Below, piece after piece: positions 1-8,921 of a DNA stretch of 64,000 nucleotides. The position numbers and the translations under genes are program-made. The stretch's first letter is position 1, and every line of letters starts with the position of its first letter. The DNA lies in NCBI GenBank assembly GCA_965116695.1, contig OZ220706.1, positions 2,480,001-2,544,000 of the forward strand, read 5' to 3'. The notes under the pieces were generated by a model. It was not told where the DNA came from and did not search any database. It saw only the letters and a program-made list of their open reading frames with translations. This DNA is from JAJDTT01 sp965116695. GTDB taxonomy: Bacteria > Acidobacteriota > UBA6911 > RPQK01 > JAJDTT01.

Positions 1-870
1 CCGGTCCGCGGCCAGCACCCGCTGGGCCGAGATGCAGACCTGTCCCGCGTTGGCGTATCCGGTGGCCACCGTGGCCGCGGCCACCTTGTCCAGATCGGCG
101 TCGTCCATCACCAGCAGCGGGGCGTTGGACCCCAGTTCCATGGTGACCTTCTTCATTCCGGCCACTCGGCAGATGTGATCCCCCACTTCGTAGCTGCCGG
201 TGAAGCTGATCTTGCGGACTCGAGGGTCGCCCGAGAGAAAGTCGCCCACCTCGCTGCCGGGACCGGTCAGGCAGGCCAGGGCTTGGGGCGGCGTCCCCGC
301 TTCCAGCAGGATCTCCACCAGCTTGAGGGCCGAAAGTGGCGTGTCGGTGGCCGGCTTGACCACCACTGCGTTGCCGCCGGCCAGTCCGGGCCCCACCTTG
401 TGGCAGACCAGGTGCAACGGAAAGTTGAACGGAGTGATGGCCGCCACCACGCCGCAGGGCACCCGGAGCGTAAAGCCGAGCCGTCCGGCGCAACCGGGCG
501 CCGCGTCCAGCGGGAGCACCTCGCCGGTGATCCTCTTGGCTTCCTCTCCGGACAGCCGAATGATCTCGGCTGCGCGTACCGCCTCGATCCGGGCTTCCGC
601 CAGGATCTTGCCCTCCTCGGAGCTGATGGTCCGGGCCAGTTCCTCGCTCCGCTCCTCCATGATGTCCGCCGCCCGGGTCAGGATTCGCGACCGGTCGTAA
701 GCGGGCAGGTTCCGCATCACGCGGGCTCCTTCGACGGCGCCCGCCAAGGCGGCGTCCACGTCGGCGGCCCCGGCCTTGGGGACGGTGTCCACCACCGAGT
801 CGTCGTAAGGATTCCTGACTTCGATCAGTTGCGGGGTCTCGGTCCACTCGCCTTGTACGAACATTCTCAT
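1..870 (-). CDS. NAD(P)-dependent aldehyde dehydrogenase, C-terminus beyond window
   Basis: Oxidises an aldehyde to the carboxylate with NAD(P)+, probably in the cytoplasm; no signal peptide is visible. I translated the minus strand directly. The 290 codons in the window hold the Rossmann-type core with the family motif ITPFNFPLHLV, the general-base region VTMELGSNAP (Glu about 245) and the catalytic cysteine in NAGQVCIS (Cys about 279). The Glu to Cys distance of 34 residues is the one usual in this superfamily. The ATG at 870 has GGAG eight bases upstream. The reading frame is still open at base 1, so roughly 190 C-terminal residues are missing. The sequence style recalls the lactaldehyde, succinate-semialdehyde or sulfoacetaldehyde group, but the substrate cannot be read from this fragment. 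The next gene upstream on the same strand starts about 1.5 kb away and its stop is 79 bases away, so the two could be co-transcribed. Confidence 0.9.
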   Translation of the reverse strand, partial: MRMFVQGEWTETPQLIEVRNPYDDSVVDTVPKAGAADVDAALAGAVEGARVMRNLPAYDRSRILTRAADIMEERSEELARTISSEEGKILAEARIEAVRAAEIIRLSGEEAKRITGEVLPLDAAPGCAGRLGFTLRVPCGVVAAITPFNFPLHLVCHKVGPGLAGGNAVVVKPATDTPLSALKLVEILLEAGTPPQALACLTGPGSEVGDFLSGDPRVRKISFTGSYEVGDHICRVAGMKKVTMELGSNAPLLVMDDADLDKVAAATVATGYANAGQVCISAQRVLAADR

Positions 871-949
871 GGCTTTTTCTCCTTACCGGTCCCTATCCCA
901 AAATACGGCGCCGCCGCGCCGGTCCCGGCGTCTGGCGGAACGTTTCAGA

Positions 950-2416
950 TTAACGGAAGCGGAGGGAGTAGAGGTCCGCGTCCCGCATCACGATTTTCAG
1001 CCGAACCGGCTTGCCGGCGATCCGGTTCAGGGTGTCCCGAGCCGCCTTCGGGTGGCCCCGGTCCCACTTGACCGTGTGCTCGACCTCGTCTCCAAAGATC
1101 AGGGGCGAGTCCTCCAGTGCGAACCCGGGTACCGGATGGCCGTGCTCGTCCTGGACCTCGATCCGGATGCTCCCTGCGGCCGACGTGGAAAAGTTCAGGA
1201 CCAGATCGTCTCCCTTGAAGACGAAGGGCTTGGTCACCATCTCGCCACCCTGGTAATCGGCACGCAGGGAAGCGAACCCGTCCATGCGCACCGTCATTCG
1301 TTCCAGGTGGGCGCTGGGTGACGTGTAGTTCCGGGCCACGTACAGGGAAATTTCGTCGTCTCCCGTGGGGACGACGCCGGAAGAGACCATGTTGGTCCGA
1401 TGCACCCAGTTCTTGGGATCCCGTCCCGGACGGATGAAGGCTTCCCGGAACCGCCGGTCCCAGTGCACTCCGTCCCGGCTGGTCATGAACACCGCGTCGG
1501 AGACGCCGGCCCCCGCCGCGTTGTCATGGTAGGTCCTCCAGGGAACGAATCGCTTGGGAAAAGCCAGATAGATCTGGGGAGCGCGGAAATAGGGCTGGGT
1601 GGCGTTGGTGTAGAAATGCTCCCGCGGCGCGTCTCCGTAGTCGGCCCACTCTCCCTTCGTCCAGTGGATGAAGTCCTCGGAAGTGGCGCACTTCATGCTG
1701 CGGACTCCGTCCGTGAAATCACGGTAGATGGCGACGTAGAGCTGCCGGACCGGATCCCAGAAGGGCACGTTCAACGAATCGAATGCCCCGTCGCTGATGA
1801 CCGGCTCCTCCTGGATCCTGGTCCAACGGATGCCGTCGGTCGAAGCCAGCGCCAGCAGCGGCCCGCCTGCCAATGCCTTGTAACGCTGCGCCGGATCCGC
1901 TTTCGGGTTGCCGTCCTTGAAGGGAGCGAAATTGTGGCTGCCCCTGCCGATCCAGACGATGTTGTTGTCCTTGGATCCCTCGAACTCGATGAGTCCCAGA
2001 GACGGCCGGGTCCAGGAGATACCGTCGCGGCTCTCGACGTAGCAGGCAACCTCCTCGTGTTCGGGGATCACCGTCTCGCCGGGACCCACGAACTTGGGAA
2101 AGGTGTAGCCGGCATGACTGCTGCCGCGATAGTACATGCGGTAGAGGTCGCCGTCCTTGAAGACGGTGTGGTAGAGCGAAGTGGTTCCCTCCCACGGTTT
2201 GTCGAACTCGAGCACGGTCCCCGCCGGCCGCGCCTCCTGAAGCTGGAGCCGCACTCCCTTCATGGAATCGATCAGGTAATCGTCGACGAAGAGCTCCAGA
2301 TTGGAGCCGATGTCCAGAGGTTTCATCTTCTGACCATGGCTGGAGGGACGGGACTCGGCCGAGACCAGCGTGAGAAGGACCAGCAAGCCGGTGGATAGTG
2401 GAAAACGTCCTTTCAT
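950..2416 (-). CDS. Secreted GH32/GH43-like five-bladed propeller protein (paralog 1 of 3)
   Basis: A 488-residue protein with a Sec signal peptide (about residues 1-20, MKGRFPLSTGLLVLLTLVSA), so exported. The body has the repeated pattern of GH32/GH43-type propellers: LFVDDYLID near the N-terminus, then blade motifs such as LYRMYYRG, YVESRDGISWTRP, DPVRQLYVAIYRD and TSEDFIHWTKG. The last 100 residues form a separate beta-rich domain that ends in DADLYSLRFR. Two other genes in this window (starting at 5852 and 22106) have the same architecture and a closely similar C-terminal end. The start is supported by AGGAGG five to six bases before the ATG. Catalytic acids of true glycosidases cannot be assigned confidently, so enzymatic activity is inference. 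The protein may be a secreted glycan hydrolase or only a glycan-binding propeller. Confidence 0.75.
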   Translation of the reverse strand: MKGRFPLSTGLLVLLTLVSAESRPSSHGQKMKPLDIGSNLELFVDDYLIDSMKGVRLQLQEARPAGTVLEFDKPWEGTTSLYHTVFKDGDLYRMYYRGSSHAGYTFPKFVGPGETVIPEHEEVACYVESRDGISWTRPSLGLIEFEGSKDNNIVWIGRGSHNFAPFKDGNPKADPAQRYKALAGGPLLALASTDGIRWTRIQEEPVISDGAFDSLNVPFWDPVRQLYVAIYRDFTDGVRSMKCATSEDFIHWTKGEWADYGDAPREHFYTNATQPYFRAPQIYLAFPKRFVPWRTYHDNAAGAGVSDAVFMTSRDGVHWDRRFREAFIRPGRDPKNWVHRTNMVSSGVVPTGDDEISLYVARNYTSPSAHLERMTVRMDGFASLRADYQGGEMVTKPFVFKGDDLVLNFSTSAAGSIRIEVQDEHGHPVPGFALEDSPLIFGDEVEHTVKWDRGHPKAARDTLNRIAGKPVRLKIVMRDADLYSLRFR

Positions 2417-2543
2417 CTACTCCTCCTGTACGTCTTTTCTTCGGAAGCCGACCCGAAGCATACGACGTAGACCAGCGCGAGAAAAGGGAAATGAGGAAAG
2501 TGGCGCCGGAGGCGGGGTTGCGGGAAGCTCCCGCCGGAGAGGG

Positions 2544-2978
2544 CTACCCGCCCGGTCCGTCCGCGCTGAAGTAGGCTTCCAGGGAATTCAACTGATCCGC
2601 CAGCTCTTCAAGGTGATGTTGGAGCAAATTGCGAACCGACAATAGTCCGGTGACGCGATTCTCCTCATTCACCACCGGCAGGTGCCGGATGTGCCGGGAG
2701 ACCATGACTTCCAGGGCTTCTCCCGCTTCCGCCTCTTCCCCAACCGTCTGGACGGCCGTGGTCATGACATCGCGAACGGTCGTGGCTTCGGGATCCAACC
2801 GGGGGACGACGACTCTCACCATGACATCCCGTTCGGAGAAGATTCCGACCAGTTGGTCCCCCTCCAGGACGGCGGCGGCGCCGATCCGGGCGTTCCGCAT
2901 GGACATGGCGGCCGAGAGCACCGTCGCGTCGACCTTCACACTCGGGGGCGGAACTTGCGCCAACTTGATCACCTTCAT
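2544..2978 (-). CDS. Tandem CBS-domain protein
   Basis: A 144-residue cytoplasmic protein made almost only of two CBS motifs (about residues 7-60 and 70-125). Characteristic segments are GAAAVLEGDQLVGIFSERDV in the first and IRHLPVVNEENRVTGLLSVR in the second. CBS pairs bind adenosine nucleotides (AMP, ATP, NAD or SAM) and usually regulate a partner; a stand-alone pair of this size is a common signalling-type protein. The start has AGAGG eight bases upstream. It lies between a secreted propeller gene and a rhomboid gene on the same strand, which gives no clear functional link. The bound ligand is unknown. Confidence 0.9.
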   Translation of the reverse strand: MKVIKLAQVPPPSVKVDATVLSAAMSMRNARIGAAAVLEGDQLVGIFSERDVMVRVVVPRLDPEATTVRDVMTTAVQTVGEEAEAGEALEVMVSRHIRHLPVVNEENRVTGLLSVRNLLQHHLEELADQLNSLEAYFSADGPGG

Positions 2979-3095
2979 TCCAGCACCTCTCCAAGCCTCG
3001 AAAAATCAACGCAAGAATGGGCCGAGTATAACACAGCGTCCGCCGGAATCGCCCCGGAATCCGCCGCCGAAGGCACGCCGGGAGAGGCCGGACGG

Positions 3096-3797
3096 TCACA
3101 TGACGAACGGCCCGGAGACCTCGTCATCGTCCTCGATCTCCAGGACTTCCGCCGCCCGGATCCGGCGCTTGTACCGCTGGAAGTAGGCCGCTGCCGCCAC
3201 GATGCCCAGAACCAGTCCGATGGCGTGGGTCCGGTAGCTGACCTCGGGTTGAACGGCAGAGGGCAGGAAGAGGATCAGAGCCACGCCCATGCTTCGCATC
3301 ACCCGTTTCTTCAGCGCCAGGCTCCGCTCCACCAGGATGTAGGCGGTCAGCCAGAAACCGGCCATCAGGTAGGTCATGCCCGATGCTCCCACCAGGTGAA
3401 CCTCGGGGGGATAGGTCAGAAGCGAGATGTAGTTGGTGACGGCGCTCAGAACGACGACGCCCAGGGGATAGACTCCGAAGCCGAAATAGCCGTAGAGGAG
3501 GTAGCTGAAGAAGGCCACGAAGGGAAGATTGGAGAACAGGTGCTTCCAGTCGGAATGGACGGCCACCGCGGAAAACAGCCGCCAATATTCGTGCTGGTCC
3601 AGGACCCGGGAGGGCACGGCGGCCGACAGTCGCATGAGGTCGGGAGAGTCCCTCCAGACCAGAACGGTCACGAACAGGATGACCATGGCGCTGGCGGCGG
3701 CGACCAGGCCGCTGTTCTCGGCCGGCTTTTGCGAGAGGAGGGTCCTCTTGACCACGATCCGCGGCTGTGTCCAGTTGAATTCCGTTGTCATGGGCAT
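3096..3797 (-). CDS. Rhomboid family intramembrane serine protease
   Basis: A 233-residue inner-membrane protein with about six hydrophobic segments. The rhomboid active-site elements are visible: HSDWKHLFSN (His86 and Asn90) in the second transmembrane segment, GASG with the nucleophile Ser139, and His191 in RTHAIGL. The order and spacing match an active intramembrane serine protease that cleaves other membrane proteins within the bilayer. The N-terminal 30 residues and the acidic C-terminal tail (EIEDDDEVS) are cytoplasmic extensions. An alternative start two codons in, at the ATG of MTTEF, cannot be excluded because neither start has a strong Shine-Dalgarno sequence. The substrate is unknown. 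Confidence 0.88.
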   Translation of the reverse strand: MPMTTEFNWTQPRIVVKRTLLSQKPAENSGLVAAASAMVILFVTVLVWRDSPDLMRLSAAVPSRVLDQHEYWRLFSAVAVHSDWKHLFSNLPFVAFFSYLLYGYFGFGVYPLGVVVLSAVTNYISLLTYPPEVHLVGASGMTYLMAGFWLTAYILVERSLALKKRVMRSMGVALILFLPSAVQPEVSYRTHAIGLVLGIVAAAAYFQRYKRRIRAAEVLEIEDDDEVSGPFVM

Positions 3798-3854
3798 GGA
3801 ACCGACCGTTTACAATCATAGGAGCGGGGAACCCCGGGTTCAACGAGCTACGCG

Positions 3855-3944
3855 AGAGGACTTCCCCCATCTTCCTGGGGTCCGGAAGAACGGGGATTTC
3901 GAAATGATGCAGGGGCGCCCCTTTTGGGTGCCCTCTTGCGCGCG
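3855..3944. repeat. Composite palindromic repeat, copy A (partial)
   Basis: Intergenic copy between the rhomboid gene and tRNA-Arg. It begins with the module GGACTTCCCCCAT...CCGGAAGAACGGGGA, then the left palindrome at 3911-3937 (AGGGGCGCCCC, then TTTTGGGTGCCCTCTT). The right-hand GGGCGACC palindrome seen in other copies is absent. The same two modules recur in the same order near 26.1 and 35.3 kb. I see no coding potential. Confidence 0.7.
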
Positions 3945-4067
3945 ACGCGTTGCCCACCAGGCCAGGCCGCACCGCCCAGGTCTTCATACAGCGGCCGTCT
4001 TGCCGGAGATCTTGCCGTCCTTGGCGGCCGCTGCCGCAGGCTGTTAAAGTTCGGAAAATTCAAGCAC

Positions 4068-4141
4068 GCGCCCGTAGCTCAGCTGGACAGAGCAACGGAC
4101 TTCTAATCCGTGGGTCGGGGGTTCGAATCCCTCCGGGCGCG
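4068..4141 (+). tRNA. tRNA-Arg (anticodon TCT)
   Basis: A complete cloverleaf folds by eye. The acceptor stem is GCGCCCG (4068-4074) with CGGGCGC (4134-4140) and discriminator G at 4141. The D arm is GCTC/GAGC (4077-4080 and 4090-4093). The anticodon arm is ACGGA/TCCGT with loop CTTCTAA, anticodon TCT at 4102-4104. The T arm has the loop TTCGAAT. The CCA end is not encoded. It reads the arginine codons AGA and AGG, which are minor in this GC-rich genome. Confidence 0.97.
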
Positions 4142-4182
4142 CATTCCCCGCCGGTAGCACGGCGGCAAGAAAGCCGCTCCCC

Positions 4183-5583
4183 TCAGAAGTTGTATCCCAT
4201 GGCGATGTTGAACTGGTCCAGACCGGTCTTCGCCCGGTTCCGGTTCCACTGGTAGTCGGCCTTGACCACGATATTGGTGATCGGCTTGAGCTCCAGTCCC
4301 AGGGTGTGAAACGACCGGTCCCGCGCGGGGTTGCGAAGGTACCCGGCCGGCACCCGCGCCTGGGTGTCGAGAATCTCGGCCCGATAGTAGGGCATCAGCC
4401 TCACGTCTTCCCGGACGCGGGAAAGCAGGTTGTAGCCGAATTGGAGATAGCCTCCCTGTTGAGCCTCGCCCACCGAGTTCTTCCCGGTGTACCCCAGGGC
4501 CTGATTCAATTCGGCCACGTCCTCCAGGGAGGCCCGGGCAAACAGGCCTCTCAGGTCGAAGCCCTCCATCTGGATCTGCGCGTGGAGTTCCCCGATCCGT
4601 GTCCCCACATCCAATTCCTGTCCATCGAAGGTCAACCCCTGTCCGGACCCTCCGTTGTAGAAGGAGCCGCCGAAGAAGACTCCCGGAGTGGGATTCACAT
4701 CGACGCGCGTGACCACGGCCATGTGAGAGGACTTCGCCTTGTACCCCTTTTGCCGGCCGCCGCGCAGGCCGTCGGCACTGAACTTCGATCCCAGCAGGCC
4801 GTTCACCACGTAGACGCGGTAGTCGAACATCCCCGCCGACCCCACCACGCCGAACCCGTTCTCCCGCCAGGTGCTGGGCATGATCCGGCGTTCCGTCTCC
4901 GGCCGATTGGCGCCGATGAAGACCGTGGGTTCATGAAGCTCGTTGACCAGGCCCATGGGCACCAGGAGCAATCCTCCGCGGAGGGTCAAATGGTCGTTCG
5001 CCAGGAAGTCCAGATAGGCGAACTCCACCGACGTTGACCCTCCAAGGCTGGTGGACCCGTGCTCGATCTCGATCTCCGAGTTGAAGACGAACCGGTCGTT
5101 GAACCGGTAGCCGGCGTAGAGGATCCACCGCAGGAAGTCGAACTGGGTGGTCTTGGAGACGGGATCTCCAGACTCGTCACGTCCGCCGTAGTTGTTGTAG
5201 AGCATCTCGCCGTAGCCGGCGATGGAGACGCCCTGCCGCTTCCGGTAGACGCTGGCGGCCGCCGGGCCGAGTCCCTTGCTCCGGGCCTGGTCATCCGTGA
5301 TCTCAAGCTCCGGCTCACCGCTCCGGAGCAGTTCTACTTCGGTGGCGAGAATGTCCAACTGCCGACGGACTTCCGCCAGCTCGCCAGGCTGGGACGCCGG
5401 CTGGGGCTGACGCTCTTGCTCCCTTTCCAGCTTTTCCAGCCTCCGTTCCAGCTCCTCGAGCTTGGCTTTGAGCTCGTCCTTGCCGGCCTCCATGAGAGTC
5501 GGCCCAAGAACCATCAAAGAGACGCCGGCCACGATATATCTGCACCATAGTCGGCGCGTCCTTGATCTTGTCTTCCGGTGCAT
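4183..5583 (-). CDS. Outer-membrane porin with N-terminal coiled coil (OprP/OprO-like)
   Basis: About 466 residues. After a basic N-terminus and a hydrophobic signal segment (YIVAGVSLMVLGPTLMEA) there is a charged heptad-rich stretch (KDELKAKLEELERRLEKLER), predicted to be a periplasmic coiled coil as in trimeric porins. The rest is a beta-barrel of alternating aromatic/Gly-rich strands that ends in FNIAMGYNF with a C-terminal Phe, the usual outer-membrane insertion signal. The pattern FNSEIEIEHG...SVEFAYLDF and LRGGLLLVPMGLVNE resembles phosphate-selective porins OprP/OprO. I chose the ATG at 5583 because AGGGAG lies seven bases upstream; the frame extends to a TTG at 5604 without such support. 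The transported solute is not evident. Confidence 0.8.
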   Translation of the reverse strand: MHRKTRSRTRRLWCRYIVAGVSLMVLGPTLMEAGKDELKAKLEELERRLEKLEREQERQPQPASQPGELAEVRRQLDILATEVELLRSGEPELEITDDQARSKGLGPAAASVYRKRQGVSIAGYGEMLYNNYGGRDESGDPVSKTTQFDFLRWILYAGYRFNDRFVFNSEIEIEHGSTSLGGSTSVEFAYLDFLANDHLTLRGGLLLVPMGLVNELHEPTVFIGANRPETERRIMPSTWRENGFGVVGSAGMFDYRVYVVNGLLGSKFSADGLRGGRQKGYKAKSSHMAVVTRVDVNPTPGVFFGGSFYNGGSGQGLTFDGQELDVGTRIGELHAQIQMEGFDLRGLFARASLEDVAELNQALGYTGKNSVGEAQQGGYLQFGYNLLSRVREDVRLMPYYRAEILDTQARVPAGYLRNPARDRSFHTLGLELKPITNIVVKADYQWNRNRAKTGLDQFNIAMGYNF

Positions 5584-5695
5584 GCGAATCTCCCTGTGTT
5601 CCAAACGTGGGATTCAATCCCGTCCGGTTGTCACTGTTGATGGAGGGAAGCTATAGTGAGGGTTGGTCTTTGTTCGAAGGCCGCTATATCGAATC

Positions 5696-5724
5696 GGGGT
5701 GCACCGACGCCACCGGTGCACCCC
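5696..5724. repeat. Perfect 11-bp inverted repeat in a divergent intergenic region
   Basis: Arms GGGGTGCACCG (5696-5706) and CGGTGCACCCC (5714-5724) are separated by 7 bases. It sits between the divergently transcribed porin and GH-like propeller genes. That placement argues against a terminator and allows an operator or an RNA hairpin in the leader of the downstream gene. No T-tract follows. Confidence 0.5.
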
Positions 5725-5851
5725 ACCCCCTCAGTTCATCCCCCCCGTTTCTCCATCATTCAACGCGTCATGGCCTCGTGCCGCGAGCATCTTATTGATA
5801 TTGGATTTCAACATCAACCCAGATCGTCATTTTTTTCGGAAAGGTCGAACC

Positions 5852-7492
5852 ATGAACAGGTTGCTTGTGATCGCACTGCTGTTGAGCCCCGTTTCTGAAG
5901 CCGCAGCCGGGGAGAAGGTCAAGACCTCTCCCTTCACCGAACCCCAGAAACGGGCCAAGCGAATACGGGTCAACAACGGGGCATGGAATCCCATCGTCGA
6001 CGTCACCGATGTGTTTCCGGGAAACCGGGCGCTGGACCGCCAGGGTGTTTTCCGGTTGTTCGACGCCGCCATCGGGGTGAAATTGCGGGTCGAACGGGCA
6101 GAGAGTTCCAAACCCCTCCTGGAAGCGACGGCGGAGTGGGAGCGGGGAGAGTTCATCGGCCCCCTTTTCATCTGGAGGGCCGAGGGGCTTCTCCACATGA
6201 TCTACGAGTGCTCCCGGGCCAAGGCCACTGCCTACGCCACCAGCACCGACGGCTACAACTGGACGCGTCCGGAACTGGGCCAGGTGGAATTCGACGGGTC
6301 GTCGGCCAACAACCTCCTGCGAAACGGCATCCGGGGCGCCACGGGAGTCTTCATCGACCCCCAGGCGCCGGCGGCCGAACGCTTCAAGGCCATGGGGGGC
6401 GACATGGCCTGGTACGACCCGGCGACGCTGCAGCCCCTTGAAGGCGAGGAGGCCATGCGGCGCTGGAACCGGGAGACCTACGAGGAGGATTACAAGGGAC
6501 CCCGGGCCGAGATCTGGGGGCGGACCCTGGGCTGGGTCTCGGCGGACGGCCGGGACTGGAAACCGCTGGAGAAGGCCCTGGGCATGCGCCCCGTCAACGG
6601 CGGCATCTCCGCCCACTACGACGAGGCCAACGGCGAGTACATCGCCTACCAGCAGATCATGGGCAACACGGCCGAGCTGATGCCGGGAATCGGCACCGCC
6701 CGCATCGAGGAGGAGACCCAGCGCCGCACCATCGGGTTCTCGCGCACCAAGGACTTCAGAACCTGGCCCGCCCCCAAGCTGATTCTGGCTCCCGATGCCC
6801 TGGACGACCTGGACATCTCCTTTTACGGAGCCAACTACTTCCCCTATCCGGGGCGCACCGATCTCCACGTCATGGTCATTCCCGTCTACCACCAGCAAAA
6901 CGACCACGTGGACACCCAGATCGCCTTCAGCCGCGACGGCCTCTTCTGGACCCGGCCCGAGCGCCGGCCCATCCACACGGTCGGCCCCCCCGGCAGCGGG
7001 GACGATTGCCAGGTGCACACCTGGCGCAACGGCATGCTGGTGCTTCCCGACGGCCTCTGGGCCGTGCCCTACACGGGGATGTCCAGCCTCCACAACGTCT
7101 ACGGTCACGACCATCTCTTCCCCCGGGGCCGGCCCATTCAGATCCGCTACATGCTGTGGAAACCGCATCGGTTCATCGGGATCGAGGCGGAGAGCGAAGG
7201 CCGGTTCACGATTCCCACCATCTACCGGCACGGCAACGAACTGCGGCTGAACTACCGCTGCGCTCCGGGCGGTTGGATCAGCGTGGAATTGATGACGAAG
7301 AGCCCCTCCATGAATCAGGCCGACCTGCCCCCCATCGAGGGCTTCACCTTCGCCGAGTCCGACCGGTTGACGGGCGACGAGTCCGATCGGGTCGTGACCT
7401 GGAAGGGCAGGAGCGATCTCTCCGGAATCGGCGAGACGGCGGCAATCCGCATCCGCATGTTCCAGGCCAAGATCTTCGCCTACAGGTTCTGA
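5852..7492 (+). CDS. Secreted GH32/GH43-like propeller protein (paralog 2 of 3)
   Basis: Starts at the ATG of MNRLLVIALLLSPVSEAAAG, a clear Sec signal peptide; upstream in-frame codons run into the AT-rich leader and are rejected. The 546-residue product has propeller-type motifs: FIGPLFIWRAEGLLHMIYEC, ATSTDGYNWTRPELG, IGFSRTKDFRTWPAP and IAFSRDGLFWTRPERR. It ends in a beta domain finishing with QAKIFAYRF, equivalent to the ends of the proteins at 950-2416 and 22106-23611. It is the most divergent of the three, with an N-terminal insertion of about 60 residues. It is probably periplasmic or extracellular and acts on or binds carbohydrate. Specific activity is unknown. Confidence 0.72.
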   Translation: MNRLLVIALLLSPVSEAAAGEKVKTSPFTEPQKRAKRIRVNNGAWNPIVDVTDVFPGNRALDRQGVFRLFDAAIGVKLRVERAESSKPLLEATAEWERGEFIGPLFIWRAEGLLHMIYECSRAKATAYATSTDGYNWTRPELGQVEFDGSSANNLLRNGIRGATGVFIDPQAPAAERFKAMGGDMAWYDPATLQPLEGEEAMRRWNRETYEEDYKGPRAEIWGRTLGWVSADGRDWKPLEKALGMRPVNGGISAHYDEANGEYIAYQQIMGNTAELMPGIGTARIEEETQRRTIGFSRTKDFRTWPAPKLILAPDALDDLDISFYGANYFPYPGRTDLHVMVIPVYHQQNDHVDTQIAFSRDGLFWTRPERRPIHTVGPPGSGDDCQVHTWRNGMLVLPDGLWAVPYTGMSSLHNVYGHDHLFPRGRPIQIRYMLWKPHRFIGIEAESEGRFTIPTIYRHGNELRLNYRCAPGGWISVELMTKSPSMNQADLPPIEGFTFAESDRLTGDESDRVVTWKGRSDLSGIGETAAIRIRMFQAKIFAYRF

Positions 7493-7595
7493 AGCGGATT
7501 ACGAGGATGCGGCCCCGGCCGAACCCCGTGACGCCTTTTGCCGCGGACTGTTATGATGCAAGTGATTCGACCCAACGACTTCGGAGTTCAAGACC

Positions 7596-8906
7596 ATGAA
7601 ATTTCTGCCTTCCCTGGTGCTGATTCTCTCCACCGCTGTCCCCCTCCACTCCGGCAACTGGCCTCATTTCCGGGGTCCGAGCTACAACGGATCGACCCCC
7701 GAGAAGGGCCTGCCCACCGAGTGGTCGCCGACCGAGAACATCGCGTGGCGCGCCGTCCTGCCAGGACCCAGCGCGGCCACCCCCGCCGTCTGGGACAATC
7801 ACGTCTTCGTTTCCAGCACGGACCCGAATTCCAATTCGCTGAAAGCCCTCTGCTTTGACCGGACCAGCGGCAAGCTGCTCTGGCAGCGGGAAGTCTCCAC
7901 GGGAATCAGCCGGGACACCAGGAGCGACTACGCCTCGCCTTCGCCCACCACCGACGGCAAAGTGGTCGTCTTCTTCTACGGCAACGGAGAAATGGCGGCG
8001 TTCGACTTTTCGGGGCATCAGCTCTGGCGCCGGCACATCGGCAATGACTACGGCGAATTCGCGTTCTTCTGGACCTTTGCCTCCAGCCCCCTGATCTTCG
8101 ACGGGAAGCTCTACCTCCAGGTCCTGCAGCGGGACGTCCCCATCGAGGGGCGCGGCTTGAAGGACCGCAAGAACCGGTCCTACATCCTGGCCATGAAGCC
8201 GGAGACCGGCGAGACCCTGTGGCGCAGCTTCCGCCCCAGCCAGGCGGTTGCCGAATCCCGCGAGGCCTTCACCACCCCGGTTCCCTTCGTTCACAACGGG
8301 CGCCGCGAGCTGCTGGTGGTGGGAGGAGACGACTTGAGCGGCCACGACCTGGAGACCGGCAAGGAGCTGTGGCGCTGGGGCACCTGGAATCCCACGCGCA
8401 TCCGGCACTGGCGCCTGGTCCCCTCACCCGTGGCCAACGAGGACGTGATCCTGGCCTGCGCTCCCAAGCGGGACCCCATCTACGCCATCAAGACGGGCGG
8501 GGTCGGCAGGCTGGACGACAGTTCCATCGCCTGGGTCAGCAAGGACGTTCGGGCCGTAACCTCCGACGTGCCCACTCCCGCCCTCTATGACGGCGACTTC
8601 TTCGTTCTGAGCGACGTGCGGAAGTCCCTCTCGCGGGTCGAACCCAAAACGGGCAAGGTGAAGTGGACGATTCAGACGCCGGGCCGCAGCAAGTACGAGG
8701 CTTCGCCCCTGGCCGGCGACGGCAAGCTCTACCTGATCAATTTCGACGGAGACGTGGTGATCGTGAATGCTGCGGATGGCGAGATCCTCAACAACATCGC
8801 CATGGGCGACGCCGAAGACTCCCCGGTCCGCTCCACCGTGATCGCAGCGCAGGGGCATCTGTTCGTCCGGACCAACAACACCCTGTTCTGCATCGGCCGG
8901 AACTGA
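7596..8906 (+). CDS. Secreted PQQ-like beta-propeller repeat protein
   Basis: A 436-residue protein with a signal peptide (MKFLPSLVLILSTAVPLHSG). It has the typical start NWPHFRGPSYNGSTPEKGLP and repeated blade motifs such as CFDRTSGKLLWQREV, DLETGKELWRWG and RVEPKTGKVKWTIQTPG, giving an eight-bladed PQQ/BamB-like propeller. Proteins of this type are abundant in Planctomycetota and Acidobacteriota and need not bind PQQ; no PQQ-dehydrogenase catalytic residues or heme motif are visible. The FRGPxxNG start is a family hallmark. It ends 16 bases before the convergent PLP-enzyme gene, with no recognisable terminator between them. Confidence 0.85.
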   Translation: MKFLPSLVLILSTAVPLHSGNWPHFRGPSYNGSTPEKGLPTEWSPTENIAWRAVLPGPSAATPAVWDNHVFVSSTDPNSNSLKALCFDRTSGKLLWQREVSTGISRDTRSDYASPSPTTDGKVVVFFYGNGEMAAFDFSGHQLWRRHIGNDYGEFAFFWTFASSPLIFDGKLYLQVLQRDVPIEGRGLKDRKNRSYILAMKPETGETLWRSFRPSQAVAESREAFTTPVPFVHNGRRELLVVGGDDLSGHDLETGKELWRWGTWNPTRIRHWRLVPSPVANEDVILACAPKRDPIYAIKTGGVGRLDDSSIAWVSKDVRAVTSDVPTPALYDGDFFVLSDVRKSLSRVEPKTGKVKWTIQTPGRSKYEASPLAGDGKLYLINFDGDVVIVNAADGEILNNIAMGDAEDSPVRSTVIAAQGHLFVRTNNTLFCIGRN

Positions 8907-8921
8907 TCGGACTGGGAACGG

